Shown here: positions 35,361 through 43,815 of the stretch, piece after piece
Layout: each line of letters begins with the position of its first letter
Numbering within the stretch: position 1 is the first letter of the stretch
Source of the DNA: Verrucomicrobiota bacterium
GTDB taxonomy: Bacteria > Verrucomicrobiota > Verrucomicrobiia > Chthoniobacterales > SZAS-18
DNA length: 45,574 nucleotides
NCBI GenBank assembly: GCA_025353105.1
Contig: JANXRG010000083.1
Coordinates: 1-45,574, forward strand
Reading direction: 5' to 3'
The notes under the pieces: model-generated
The model's input: only the letters and a program-made list of their open reading frames with translations
Told to the model about the DNA's origin: nothing
Database searches by the model: none
Translations under genes and position numbers: made by a program

Positions 35361-35762
35361 ATGAGCTCCACTTCCTCCGACCCGATTTCCGACTTTCTGA
35401 CCCGTCTCCGCAACGCGGGGCGCGCCGGCCAGCAGGTCATCAAGCTTCCGCATTCCAAGATCAAGGCGGAGATCGCCCGCGTCCTCAAGAAGGAGGGATA
35501 CATCACCGATTTCACGGTGGAGTCGAGCGGGGTCCGCAAGCAGATCACGGTGGCGGCCAAGTACGTGAATGGTAAATTCGCGATCACCGGCCTGAAACGC
35601 GTCAGCAAGCCCGGACTTCGCCGTTACGTCGGCGCCGATGAAATCCCGCGCGTCCTCGGGGGCGCCGGCATTTCGATTCTGTCGACGCCCCGCGGCGTCC
35701 TCTCCGGCCGCGAAGCGCGCCGCCAGAATTTGGGCGGGGAACTTCTCGCGCTCGTTTACTAA
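35361..35762 (+). CDS. rpsH: 30S ribosomal protein S8
   Basis: A 133-aa 16S rRNA-binding protein and, in E. coli, the repressor of the spc operon. DPISDFLTRLRNAGRAGQQVIKLPHSKIKAEIARVLKKEGYI is the N-terminal domain; ISILSTPRGVLSGREARRQNLGGELLALVY is the C-terminal one. It directly follows rplE. Confidence 0.98.
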   Translation: MSSTSSDPISDFLTRLRNAGRAGQQVIKLPHSKIKAEIARVLKKEGYITDFTVESSGVRKQITVAAKYVNGKFAITGLKRVSKPGLRRYVGADEIPRVLGGAGISILSTPRGVLSGREARRQNLGGELLALVY

Positions 35763-35792
35763 TTTTCACTTTCACACCCAGCAAGCAACGCC

Positions 35793-36332
35793 ATGTCACG
35801 CATCGGAAAGAAACCCATTGAGCTGCCTGAAAAGGTCAAGGTCAACGTTGGCCCGGACGGCAAGGTTCAAGTCGAGGGTCCGAAAGGCAAACTCGAATAC
35901 ACCCTGCCCGCGCCCATCAAGGCGACGCTCGAAGGCAAAACGCTGACGCTGACCCGCGCCAACGAGGAGCGCCAGGTCCGCGCCTTCCACGGCCTCTCCC
36001 GCGCGCTGCTCCACAACATGGTGACCGGCGTGACCACCGGCTTCAGCAAGGACCTCGAAATCCAGGGCGTCGGCTTCAAGGCCGCGGTCAAGGGCAACAA
36101 GCTCGACCTCAGCCTCGGCCAGTCGCACGTGCTCCTTTTCCCCATCCCCGCCGGCATCAAGGTCACGGTCGCGGAGAACACCAAGATTAAGGTTGAGGGT
36201 TTCGATCGCCAGCTCGTCGGCCAGGTAGCCGCCAACATCCGCGCTCACTACCCGCCGGAGCCGTACAAGGGCAAGGGCGTCCGGTACGCCGGGGAGAAGG
36301 TCGCCCGCAAGGAAGGCAAGACCGTCCAATAA
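35793..36332 (+). CDS. rplF: 50S ribosomal protein L6
   Basis: A 179-aa protein near the factor-binding site. [17 protein letters not shown], the [14 protein letters not shown] repeat and the C-terminal [23 protein letters not shown] are all as expected. It is 30 bp after rpsH. Confidence 0.98.
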   Translation: MSRIGKKPIELPEKVKVNVGPDGKVQVEGPKGKLEYTLPAPIKATLEGKTLTLTRANEERQVRAFHGLSRALLHNMVTGVTTGFSKDLEIQGVGFKAAVKGNKLDLSLGQSHVLLFPIPAGIKVTVAENTKIKVEGFDRQLVGQVAANIRAHYPPEPYKGKGVRYAGEKVARKEGKTVQ

Positions 36333-36359
36333 TTTCACCCCCCGTAAATTTCCCGTCCT

Positions 36360-36728
36360 ATGATTACGCCGATCAATCGCAAAACGAAGCATCGCCGCAT
36401 CCACGTGCGCATCCGCAAGAAACTCGCGGGCACCGCGGCCCGCCCGCGGTTGAGCGTGCATTTCTCCGGCAAGAACATCTACGTCCAGATCATCGAGGAC
36501 GGCGCCGGCCGCACCCTCGCCGCGGTCTGCACGACGGAGGAAAAATTGCGCGGCGACAAAGCCTCGCGCGCCAACGTCTCGAACGCCGAGAAGGTGGGCA
36601 AGCTGATCGCGGAACGCGCCAAGGAGAAGAGCATCACGAAGGTGGTGTTCGATCGCGGCGGTTTCAATTACCACGGCCGCGTCAAGGCCCTGGCCGACGC
36701 GGCGCGCGCGGGTGGCCTCGAATTTTGA
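36360..36728 (+). CDS. rplR: 50S ribosomal protein L18
   Basis: A 122-aa 5S rRNA-binding protein. [36 protein letters not shown] and the ending [26 protein letters not shown] are diagnostic. It is 27 bp after rplF, behind the leader ATTTCCCGTCCT. Confidence 0.98.
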   Translation: MITPINRKTKHRRIHVRIRKKLAGTAARPRLSVHFSGKNIYVQIIEDGAGRTLAAVCTTEEKLRGDKASRANVSNAEKVGKLIAERAKEKSITKVVFDRGGFNYHGRVKALADAARAGGLEF

Positions 36729-36756
36729 TTTCTTAACGCAGCACTGACCGAAGCAT

Positions 36757-37302
36757 ATGGCAAACGACCGACCCAGACGCCGCGACGACCGCAACAAGGC
36801 CCAAAACGAATCGAAGGATGGCTTGACCGAAAAGGTCGTGTTCATCAATCGATGCTCGAAGGTCGTGAAGGGCGGACGCCGCTTCAGCTTCAGCGCTTTG
36901 ATCGTCACGGGCGACCGGAGCGGCAAGGTCGGCTGTGGCTTCGGCAAAGCCAACGAGGTCGCCGAGGCGATCCGCAAGGCGTCCGAGGCGTCGCGCAAGG
37001 GCATGATCAACGTCAGCGTGGTCGACAACACGATTCCCCATGAGGTGATCGGCGAACACGGCGGTGGACGCGTCCTCCTGCGTCCCGCGAGTCCCGGGAC
37101 GGGCGTCATCGCCGGTGGTGGCGTGCGGGCGGTCGTGGAGGCAGCCGGCATCAAAGATGTGCTCGCAAAGTCGCTGGGCTCGAGCAATCACGCCAACGTC
37201 GTCAAGGCGACCCTCGCGGCGCTCGCCCAGCTCCGGAAGCGTGGCGATATCATGAAGATGCGCGGTATTTCCATGGCGCCCGAAGCGGCCGCCGCGGTCT
37301 AG
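36757..37302 (+). CDS. rpsE: 30S ribosomal protein S5
   Basis: A 181-aa protein important for decoding accuracy. [31 protein letters not shown] and the [19 protein letters not shown] block identify it. rpmD (L30), often next, is absent: rplO starts 43 bp after the stop, and that gap is too short for it. Confidence 0.98.
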   Translation: MANDRPRRRDDRNKAQNESKDGLTEKVVFINRCSKVVKGGRRFSFSALIVTGDRSGKVGCGFGKANEVAEAIRKASEASRKGMINVSVVDNTIPHEVIGEHGGGRVLLRPASPGTGVIAGGGVRAVVEAAGIKDVLAKSLGSSNHANVVKATLAALAQLRKRGDIMKMRGISMAPEAAAAV

Positions 37303-37345
37303 GCTCCGCGCGCGGCTTCAGCTTCAGCCCCGAAATTATCGATTT

Positions 37346-37852
37346 ATGCGAATCCAGGACATCCAAACAAACCCGCAGGCCACGCACCGGCGCAAGCGTC
37401 TCGGCTGCGGCGAAAGCTCCGGCCACGGCAAGACCTCCGGCAAGGGCCACAAGGGCCAGAAGGCGCGCTCCGGCGGCAGCATCCGGCTCGGTTTCGAAGG
37501 CGGCCAGATGCCCCTTTACCGCCGGTTGCCCAAGCGCGGCTTTAACAACAACGCGTTCAAGAAAAACATCCGCGCCATCAACGTCGAGGATCTCGCCGGA
37601 CTTCCCGACAGCGTGAAGACCGTAAATTTTGAGGTGTTACTTGAATACGGTTTCATCCGCGGCCAGGCTCGCAAGATTGACGGCATCAAGATTCTCGGCC
37701 GCGGCGATCTCGCCCGGAAGATCGACGTCAACGTCAGCCACATCAGCGCGCAGGCCCGCGAGAAAATCGAGAAGGCCGGCGGCTCCGTGACGCTCACCCC
37801 TTTGAAGACCAAGCGCGATGGGAAGAAAGTCCGCCCCGTTGCGGTGAAGTGA
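37346..37852 (+). CDS. rplO: 50S ribosomal protein L15
   Basis: A 168-aa protein of the large subunit. KRLGCGESSGHGKTSGKGHKGQKARSGG is the glycine-rich N-terminal block, and EGGQMPLYRRLPKRGF follows. It is slightly longer than the usual 145-150. A stem-loop lies 13 bp after its stop, before secY. Confidence 0.97.
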   Translation: MRIQDIQTNPQATHRRKRLGCGESSGHGKTSGKGHKGQKARSGGSIRLGFEGGQMPLYRRLPKRGFNNNAFKKNIRAINVEDLAGLPDSVKTVNFEVLLEYGFIRGQARKIDGIKILGRGDLARKIDVNVSHISAQAREKIEKAGGSVTLTPLKTKRDGKKVRPVAVK

Positions 37853-37865
37853 TTTCCTTCCGCTC

Positions 37866-37911
37866 AAGCGAGGAGCCGCCCGCCGTCGACTGACGGGCTG
37901 CCCTCGCTTTT
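37866..37911 (+). terminator. stem-loop between rplO and secY, possible attenuator
   Basis: AAGCGAGG (37866-37873) pairs with CCTCGCTT (37902-37909), and inside it GCCCG (37878-37882) pairs with CGGGC (37894-37898). Only four T residues follow in total (37908-37911), so termination would be partial. It may lower expression of secY and the genes beyond relative to the ribosomal genes. Confidence 0.5.
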
Positions 37912-37950
37912 CCCCATTCTAACGACCATCTCCCCGACCTTCGCGAATCG

Positions 37951-39453
37951 ATGATTTCCGCCTTCGCCAACATGTTCAAGATTCCGGAATTGCGCGCGCG
38001 CGTGCTGTTCACGCTGGCGATCATCGTGATCGTCCGAGTCGGGTCGCAGATCACTTCGCCGGGCGTAAACGTGGCGGTGCTCCACGAGTACTTCCTCAAC
38101 GAGCTCAATCAGAAAGCCGGCGGCAGCGTCGCGGCGCTCCTCAACATCTTCAGCGGCGGCGCGCTGGAAAATTGCGCGATCTTCTCGCTCGGCATCATGC
38201 CGTACATCAGCGCGTCGATCATGCTGCAGCTCCTCACGGCAGTCATCCCGCGCCTGAGCAAGCTGGCGCGCGAGGACGGCGGTCGGCAGAAAATCATGCA
38301 ATACACGCGTTACGCGACGCTGATCCTTTGCGTGTTCCAGGGCTACCTGCTGGCACTCTCATTTGAGAACCCGAATTCGAATCCGTTCCTCGGCGGCATC
38401 GGTGACACCATCCAGCGCCTCGGCATGCCGCTGGTCTCGCATCCAGGCATTGGCTTTCGTGTGCTGACCGTGCTCACGCTCACCGCCGGCACGATGTTGC
38501 TGATGTGGCTGGGCGACCAGATCACCGACAAGGGCATCGGCAATGGCATTTCGCTCATCATCACCGTCGGCATCGTGGCGCGGCTTCCGGCGGCGCTGAT
38601 TCAGGCGTGGCGCACGTTCGTCCCGAGCGGCGGGCAGTCCAGCCAGGTCAGCCCCTTCGTGCTCGTCTTCATGGTGGCATTCCTGATCATCGTCATCGCG
38701 GCGGTCATCGCGGTGACGCAAGCGCAGCGCAAGATTGCCGTGCAGTACGCCAAGCGCGTCGTCGGCCGCAAGGTCTTCGGCGGCCAGACGCAGTACCTGC
38801 CCCTCAAGGTGAACTACGCCGGCGTCATGCCCATCATTTTTGCGCAGGCCATCCTCGTGTTTCCCTCCACGATCATCGGCCTGCTGTTCCCGGACAGCCC
38901 GTTCGCGCGTCAGCTCGCGGCGATGCTGCAGGCCGGCTGGCTGCATTACACGCTCTACGGCGTGATGATTTTCTTCTTCAGTTATTTCTGGGTCGCCACG
39001 CAGTTCCAGCCCACGCAGATCGCCGAGGATTTGAAGAAGCAGGGTGGCTACATCCCCGGTCAGCGCCCGGGCAAGGCCACCGCGGAATTTCTCGAGTACA
39101 CGATGACGCGCCTGACTTTCGCCGGCGCCATCTTCCTGACGATCATCGCGATTCTGCCCGAGATGATCATGACGGCCTTGCGCGTGCCGTACACCACGGC
39201 ACAGTTCTTCGGCGGCACGAGTCTGCTGATTCTCGTCGGCGTCGTGCTCGACACGATGCGCCAGATCGAGACAAAGCTTATCGACAAGCAGTACGACAGC
39301 TTCTTCCGTCGCGCCCCATCCAACCGCAACCGTTATGCGGGGGGCGTGACCACCCGGGCCGAGGAGTCCGGCCAAGGCACGATGATCTGGCTTTACGTCG
39401 GTGCCGCGGTTCTGATTATCGGCGTGGTCGCCTACTTTTTTGCGCAACGCTGA
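37951..39453 (+). CDS. secY: preprotein translocase subunit SecY
   Basis: A 500-aa integral membrane protein that forms the Sec export channel. About ten transmembrane helices can be followed; MISAFANMFKIPELRARVLFTLAIIVIVRVG contains helix 1 and LGIMPYISASIMLQLL the conserved region after the plug. KVNYAGVMPIIFAQAILVFPS and PTQIAEDLKKQGGYIPGQRPG are standard. The protein is longer than the usual 435-445, mainly through loops (for example GGQSSQVS) and the C-terminal end. Its stop overlaps the first possible map start as TGATG. Confidence 0.98.
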   Translation: MISAFANMFKIPELRARVLFTLAIIVIVRVGSQITSPGVNVAVLHEYFLNELNQKAGGSVAALLNIFSGGALENCAIFSLGIMPYISASIMLQLLTAVIPRLSKLAREDGGRQKIMQYTRYATLILCVFQGYLLALSFENPNSNPFLGGIGDTIQRLGMPLVSHPGIGFRVLTVLTLTAGTMLLMWLGDQITDKGIGNGISLIITVGIVARLPAALIQAWRTFVPSGGQSSQVSPFVLVFMVAFLIIVIAAVIAVTQAQRKIAVQYAKRVVGRKVFGGQTQYLPLKVNYAGVMPIIFAQAILVFPSTIIGLLFPDSPFARQLAAMLQAGWLHYTLYGVMIFFFSYFWVATQFQPTQIAEDLKKQGGYIPGQRPGKATAEFLEYTMTRLTFAGAIFLTIIAILPEMIMTALRVPYTTAQFFGGTSLLILVGVVLDTMRQIETKLIDKQYDSFFRRAPSNRNRYAGGVTTRAEESGQGTMIWLYVGAAVLIIGVVAYFFAQR

Positions 39454-40268
39454 TGGATTTTGACGCGCGAACCCTGACGACCCGGAGCATGAGCATCGTC
39501 ATCAAGAACGCGCGGGACATTGAGCAGATGCGCCTCGCGGGACGCCTAGCGGGTGAGATTCTGGATCAGGTCGCCGATTTCCTCCGGCCGGGCGTCACGA
39601 CCGGCGAAGTGGATCAATTCGCCGCGCAACTCATGGTCGACGCCGGCTGCAAGAGCGCCTTCCTCGGCTACCGCGGATTCCCCGGGCACATTTGCATCTC
39701 GGTCAACGAGGAAGTCATCCACGGCATCGGCGGTCAGCGCCGCATCCAGTACGGCGACATCATCAAGCTCGACATCGGCATCTTCCGCAACGGCTGGGTG
39801 GGGGACAATGCAACGACCGTCCCGATTGGCATCATCACGCCCGAACTGCAAAAGCTCTTGGCCGCCACCGAAGAATCGCTCTACAAGGCGATCGCCCTCG
39901 TGCGCGAAGGGGTGCGGCTCGGAGACGTCTGCGCGGAGATCGAGGAGCACGTCATGCGGCAGGGTTACAGCGTGGTGCGCGAATTCGTCGGCCACGGGGT
40001 CGGCCGCAAGCTGCACGAGGATCCGCAGGTGCCGAACTACGGCAAGCGGGGGAGCGGCCCCAAGCTCAAGGCCGGCATGACGCTCGCGATCGAACCCATG
40101 GTGAACATGGGTGCGTCCGGCGTGCAGGTCCTGTCCGACGGCTGGACCGCGGTGACGGTTGACCGCTTGCCCTCGGCTCATTTTGAACACACGGTGCTCG
40201 TCACAAAGGGCGAGCCGGAGATCCTGACATGGCGCGAAAAGATTCTATCGAAGTTCAAGGCAAAGTGA
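39453..40268 (+). CDS. map: methionine aminopeptidase, type I
   Basis: A 271-aa cytosolic metalloenzyme that removes the initiator methionine. [24 protein letters not shown] is the usual N-terminal helix. Metal ligands are in [18 protein letters not shown] (two Asp), [14 protein letters not shown] (His), AIEPMV (Glu) and AHFEHTVLV (Glu). The ATG at 39453 overlaps the secY stop and suggests translational coupling; the ATG at 39489 ([10 protein letters not shown]) would give the more typical length. Its 3' end overlaps infA by 40 nt. secY-map-infA is a common gene order. Confidence 0.95.
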   Translation: MDFDARTLTTRSMSIVIKNARDIEQMRLAGRLAGEILDQVADFLRPGVTTGEVDQFAAQLMVDAGCKSAFLGYRGFPGHICISVNEEVIHGIGGQRRIQYGDIIKLDIGIFRNGWVGDNATTVPIGIITPELQKLLAATEESLYKAIALVREGVRLGDVCAEIEEHVMRQGYSVVREFVGHGVGRKLHEDPQVPNYGKRGSGPKLKAGMTLAIEPMVNMGASGVQVLSDGWTAVTVDRLPSAHFEHTVLVTKGEPEILTWREKILSKFKAK

Positions 40269-40447
40269 CCGAACTCCTGCCGAACACGATGTTTCGGGTT
40301 GAGTTGGAGGGGGGTCACAAGATCCTGGCGCACATCAGCGGAAAAATGCGCCTTCATTTCATTCGTATCTTGCCAGGTGATAGAGTTGTGGTAGAGATGT
40401 CGCCCTACGATTTGACCAAGGGCCGGATCACCTTCCGGCACCGTTAA
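40229..40447 (+). CDS. infA: translation initiation factor IF-1
   Basis: A 72-aa OB-fold protein that occupies the A site during initiation. [63 protein letters not shown] match the family along the entire length, so the start is firm. It begins 40 nt inside the end of map in another frame, an unusually long overlap. Confidence 0.98.
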   Translation: MARKDSIEVQGKVTELLPNTMFRVELEGGHKILAHISGKMRLHFIRILPGDRVVVEMSPYDLTKGRITFRHR

Positions 40448-40479
40448 ACGGAGGGCCTCGTCAGTTCAGCGTAAAACGC

Positions 40480-40512
40480 GCCGGCGGAGATATTTCCACC
40501 GGCTAATTTTTT
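40480..40512 (+). terminator. terminator-like hairpin between infA and rpmJ
   Basis: GCCGG (40480-40484) pairs with CCGGC (40499-40503); inside, GGA pairs with TCC across a mismatch. TAATTTTTT follows. It may stop part of the transcripts after infA. The gene order continues beyond it. Confidence 0.5.
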
Positions 40513-40550
40513 CCCCAAATCCAGAATTTAACGCCCTTCCCATTCGATTT

Positions 40551-40667
40551 ATGAAAGTCCGCGCTTCCGTCAAACGCATGTGCGAATCATGCAAGGTCAT
40601 CAAGCGCAAAAACGTCGTGCGCGTGATCTGCAGCGCCAACCCGCGCCACAAGCAGCGGCAAGGCTGA
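40551..40667 (+). CDS. rpmJ: 50S ribosomal protein L36
   Basis: A 38-aa protein starting [20 protein letters not shown] and ending [12 protein letters not shown]. The zinc ribbon is complete (C11, C14, C27, H32), so this is the zinc-binding form. The leader CTTCCCATTCGATTT has no Shine-Dalgarno sequence. Confidence 0.96.
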   Translation: MKVRASVKRMCESCKVIKRKNVVRVICSANPRHKQRQG

Positions 40668-40697
40668 GTGGCTTCCAAATCTTAAATCTTAAATCCC

Positions 40698-41093
40698 ATG
40701 CCCCGCCTTCTTGGAGTTGATATCCCCGGTGAAAAACGGATCGAAGCCTCGCTGTCATACATCTACGGCATCGGCCCCGCGACCGCCCGCCGGATCCTCG
40801 AACAGGCCAGCGTCGACCCGAACATCCGTGCGAACAAGCTGAGCCCGCAGCAGGTGACGGAAATCATCAACACGATCCAGGCGAGCAAGCTCCCGATCGA
40901 GGGTGATCTTCGTCGCGAAATTCAGGCCAATCTCAAGCGGCTCCAAGGCATCAATTGTTACCGTGGGATCCGCCACCGCCGGGGCCTGCCCGTCCGCGGC
41001 CAGCGCACCTCGACCAACGCCCGCACCCGCAAGGGCCCGCGCAAGACCGTCGGCGTCCAGCGCGCCAAGGACACCAAGTCCGCCAAACCCTGA
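40698..41093 (+). CDS. rpsM: 30S ribosomal protein S13
   Basis: A 131-aa protein of the small-subunit head that touches the P-site t[28 protein letters not shown] and [28 protein letters not shown] are diagnostic. The leader contains a small tandem repeat (AAATCTT twice, then AAATCCC) right before the ATG. Confidence 0.98.
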   Translation: MPRLLGVDIPGEKRIEASLSYIYGIGPATARRILEQASVDPNIRANKLSPQQVTEIINTIQASKLPIEGDLRREIQANLKRLQGINCYRGIRHRRGLPVRGQRTSTNARTRKGPRKTVGVQRAKDTKSAKP

Positions 41094-41131
41094 TTTGTTT
41101 GCCATCGCCAGATTTTCCACCAATTTCCGTT

Positions 41132-41725
41132 ATGCCCGAAGAGACTGAACCGAACCCGACCGCCGCACCTGCTCCCGAAGCCGCCGCTCCCGCCGCGGCT
41201 GAGACCACCGCTGCTGCGACCGAGGCCATTCCGGCCGCCCCAAAGCCGAAAGCCCCCAAGGCCAGCGCCAAGAAGGAAGCCGCTGCTGTCGCGGTCGCCG
41301 AGCCGCCGAAGGAAAATCTTTCGCTCGATCCGAACGACATCGAGAAGCCGAAGATTGTCCGCGCGAAAGGCGCCAAGAATATCATTTCCGGCATCGTCCA
41401 CATCATGGCGACGTTTAACAACACGTCGGTCACGATCACGGACCTGAGCGGCAACGTCATCGGCTGGTCGAGCGCCGGCAAAGTCGGCTTCAAAGGTTCG
41501 CGCAAGAGCACGGCCTACGCCGCGCAGATGGCCGCGCAGGACGCCAGCCGCCAGGCGATGGGCCACGGCCTCAAGGACGTCGAAGTTCGCGTCAAGGGAC
41601 CCGGTGCGGGCCGTGAGTCCGCCATTCGCGCGCTCCAAGCCGTGGGCCTTGACATCACGATCATCAAGGACGTGACCCCCGTTCCGCACAATGGTTGCCG
41701 CCCGCCCAAGGCGCGCCGCGTGTAG
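41132..41725 (+). CDS. rpsK: 30S ribosomal protein S11 with N-terminal extension
   Basis: A 197-aa protein of the small-subunit platform; typical S11 is about 129 aa. The normal core begins near residue 75 ([28 protein letters not shown]) and ends [10 protein letters not shown]. The first 70 or so residues are Ala/Pro/Glu-rich, then Ala/Lys-rich ([20 protein letters not shown]), without predicted fold. The ATG at 41132 is 38 bp after rpsM, the normal spacing here, and no other ATG in frame lies before the core, which supports the long form. Confidence 0.95.
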   Translation: MPEETEPNPTAAPAPEAAAPAAAETTAAATEAIPAAPKPKAPKASAKKEAAAVAVAEPPKENLSLDPNDIEKPKIVRAKGAKNIISGIVHIMATFNNTSVTITDLSGNVIGWSSAGKVGFKGSRKSTAYAAQMAAQDASRQAMGHGLKDVEVRVKGPGAGRESAIRALQAVGLDITIIKDVTPVPHNGCRPPKARRV

Positions 41726-41758
41726 TTCAAATCCCAGCCTTCCGCATCGCAACTCGTT

Positions 41759-42370
41759 ATGGCGCGCCTCTCCGGTCCCAAATCCAAAATCAGCCGTCGC
41801 TACGGCCTCCCCCTCTTCGGCCCCTCCAAGGCGCTGGAACGGAAAAATTATCCGCCCGGCCAGCACGGTCCGAAAGGCTCGCGCCGCAAGCAGAGCGATT
41901 ACTCCGTCGCGCTCGCCGAGAAGCAGAAGCTCCGCCTGATGTACGGCTTGATGGAACGCCAGTTCCGCGGCTATTACGAGACCGCGTCCGCCAAGCGCGG
42001 CGTCACCGGTGAGACGATGCTGCAACTCCTCGAGTGCCGCCTGGACAATGTCGTGTACCGCCTCGGCTTCGCCAATACCCGCCGCGCCGCCCGCCAGATG
42101 GTCGGCCACGGTCACGTGCAGGTGAACGGCCGGAAGGTCGACATCTCCTCCTATCAAGTGAAGCCGGGCGAAGTCATCGCCGTGCGCGAACGCGTGAAGT
42201 CCAAGCAGCTTGGCACGCGGGGCCTTGAGCTCACGCAGATCGTGCCAGTGCCCGATTGGATGACGGTGAATCGCGAAGGTCTCTCCGGCCAGATGACGCG
42301 CGTCCCGACCCGCGCGGAGATCGCGCCGGTGGTGAATGAGCAGCTCATCGTCGAGTTGTACTCGCGTTAA
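41759..42370 (+). CDS. rpsD: 30S ribosomal protein S4
   Basis: A 203-aa primary 16S rRNA-binding protein. MARLSGPKSKISRRYGLPLFG and the S4 domain RLDNVVYRLGFANTRRAARQMVGHGHVQVNGRKVDI are clear. The N-terminus lacks the four cysteines of the zinc form. It is the last gene of the superoperon: a terminator follows 28 bp after its stop, and rpoA and rplQ are not there. Confidence 0.98.
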   Translation: MARLSGPKSKISRRYGLPLFGPSKALERKNYPPGQHGPKGSRRKQSDYSVALAEKQKLRLMYGLMERQFRGYYETASAKRGVTGETMLQLLECRLDNVVYRLGFANTRRAARQMVGHGHVQVNGRKVDISSYQVKPGEVIAVRERVKSKQLGTRGLELTQIVPVPDWMTVNREGLSGQMTRVPTRAEIAPVVNEQLIVELYSR

Positions 42371-42398
42371 TCGGAGCGCGATTATTCGGTTTTACGAG

Positions 42399-42423
42399 AG
42401 GCAGGCCGCAAGCCTGCCTTTTT
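42399..42423 (+). terminator. intrinsic terminator of the ribosomal superoperon
   Basis: AGGCAGGC (42399-42406) pairs perfectly with GCCTGCCT (42412-42419) across a 5-nt loop, followed by four further T residues. Confidence 0.85.
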
Positions 42424-42749
42424 CGTTTCGTGGCACAGGCAACCTGCCCGTGAGGCTGCGACTTTGCCCGCACTCCGCCAGCTCGAATCGCATAGGCGTC
42501 GACGAGGCTGGATAGCGTATGGGATATCAGGCATCTCTTCCGCGAATTCTAGCGAGTGGCCCCTTGGTATGCCCATTTTGTCAAATGTAAATCTGTGGAA
42601 CGCTTCTCGACCCACCTCTTCCCATGATCAAACCGACTTCGAATGGCAAGTCGGCTTTGCGGATTCCTGCATCAACTCCGTGATTCTCCCAGTGGCCAGC
42701 TGCTCGATCCGAATTACGCGGTGATGCCCCGCCAACCTGGTACAGCCCG
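42424..42749 (+). other. stretch with no convincing gene, possible remnant
   Basis: The base composition is less GC-rich than the ribosomal genes. A forward frame at 42464-42724 ends with protein-like text (SSEWPLGMPILSNVNLWNA and DFEWQVGFADSCINSVILPV) but has no family I recognise, no leader and a repeat-like beginning. It may be the C-terminal remnant of a decayed gene. Nothing else is visible. Confidence 0.3.
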
Positions 42750-42890
42750 TCACTCCTTGGCTTTGGACTGATACGTCAGCACCTCGCGTTTCGCCGTGAT
42801 CCAGGCGGGGTTGAATGACGGAGGTTTGGGCGCGCAGAACGTTGTGGCGGCGAGCATGAGGGACGACGAGATGATGAATTGTTTAATCAT
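42750..42890 (-). CDS. 46-aa exported peptide downstream of the anti-sigma gene
   Basis: A short frame starting MIKQFIISSSLMLAATTFCA and ending in LTYQSKAKE. The first 20 residues look like a signal peptide: Lys at position 3, a hydrophobic core and a small-residue or Cys end, so secretion or lipid attachment at C19 is possible. The mature part would be only about 26 aa. It starts 14 bp after the anti-sigma stop on the same strand, which supports co-transcription. Function unknown; a chance frame cannot be excluded. Confidence 0.5.
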   Translation of the reverse strand: MIKQFIISSSLMLAATTFCAPKPPSFNPAWITAKREVLTYQSKAKE

Positions 42891-42904
42891 GAATTATCTT
42901 TTTC

Positions 42905-43312
42905 TTAGAAACTGCCAGAACGTTTACGGTTGATTGCATAGAGAATCCAAAAAAACACGGCGATCGCGGCGTAAATCAGGGCGGTCCCGGGTGCGTCGCG
43001 CAGACACCACCAGATCCGTCCGTCAATGTTCGAGATTGAAAACGGGGTGAGTGAAAAGAAAATGGCGAATCCGAGCAGCCACGAGCGGCGTCGCACGCGG
43101 CGACGGGCCTCTCGGAGCGATTGCACCTCCTCAAGGTCTTTCGCCGGCGGCACCGCTCCCAGAAGCGGGGCGCTCATGACTCGGCCTAGTTCCTCGGCGT
43201 GCTGCGGGTTGCGTTGCAGATACTCATCCACCAGCGCCCGCGTGTCCGCGCTGCATTCCTTCTCGATGTAGAGGGGGTAGAGGTCGTTGATGACATCCTT
43301 CGTTATATTCAT
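42905..43312 (-). CDS. putative membrane anti-sigma factor
   Basis: A 135-aa protein. The N-terminal cytoplasmic part (about 1-72) holds DVINDLYPLYIEKECSADTRALVDEYLQRNPQHAEEL, the layout of anti-sigma domains, though without the HxxxCxxC zinc motif. Two transmembrane helices follow at about 77-95 and 108-128, with a short loop between, and a basic end (NRKRSGSF). Its ATG overlaps the sigma stop as ATGA, the usual coupling of an ECF sigma and its anti-sigma. The partner assignment is by position and topology. Confidence 0.75.
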   Translation of the reverse strand: MNITKDVINDLYPLYIEKECSADTRALVDEYLQRNPQHAEELGRVMSAPLLGAVPPAKDLEEVQSLREARRRVRRRSWLLGFAIFFSLTPFSISNIDGRIWWCLRDAPGTALIYAAIAVFFWILYAINRKRSGSF

Positions 43313-43812
43313 GATTTTTCTCCGGTTTCAGGTTTTAGGAGCGCAGCGAGTTTTGCTCGCGCGCGGAACACTCTCACTTTGGCGGCCGCAACCGACAGGC
43401 CGGTCACGGCCGCGATATCTGCATAGGACAGTTCCTCTTCCGCACGCAGCAGGAGCAGCGTCCGGTCAATTTCCGGCAGCGCATGCACAGCCGCCATCGT
43501 TCGCTGGAACTCGTCGCGATTGGCCGCGACTTCGTCGGGCGAGGTCGCCGGGTCGGGCATCCCTTCCTCCAACGGCTCGTGACGCGACGCCCGGCGCCAC
43601 TGTTTGCGGTGGAGATTTCGCGCGATGGTGAAGAGGTACGCCTTCACGGTGTCCATCCTGGGTTCATTGGGTGCGGTCCAGGCTCGGACGAACGTCTCCG
43701 AGCTGATGTCGCGGGCGTCCTCGGGATTTCCTGACAACCAGTGCGCAAACCGATACACGTCGTCTGCATACTTGGCATACAGCTCGTGAAAGGTCGTTGA
43801 CCGGTCGTCCAT
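43309..43812 (-). CDS. ECF-type RNA polymerase sigma factor
   Basis: A 167-aa alternative sigma factor. Region 2 is YADDVYRFAHWLSGNPEDARDISSETFVRAW with the core-binding and -10 recognition parts (about 11-45). Region 4 is LLLLRAEEELSYADIAAVTGLSVAAAKVRVFRARAKL, a helix-turn-helix for -35 recognition (about 118-155). The ATG at 43812 is chosen because the protein then begins at region 2; an upstream in-frame start would add an unlikely 15 residues. It heads a three-gene minus-strand operon. The inducing signal is unknown. Confidence 0.93.
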   Translation of the reverse strand: MDDRSTTFHELYAKYADDVYRFAHWLSGNPEDARDISSETFVRAWTAPNEPRMDTVKAYLFTIARNLHRKQWRRASRHEPLEEGMPDPATSPDEVAANRDEFQRTMAAVHALPEIDRTLLLLRAEEELSYADIAAVTGLSVAAAKVRVFRARAKLAALLKPETGEKS

Positions 43813-43815
43813 GCT

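Noticed and set aside
35796-37187. 463-codon minus-strand frame opposite rplF, rplR and rpsE
   Set aside because: It is antisense to three conserved ribosomal genes and their spacers; no domain is visible.
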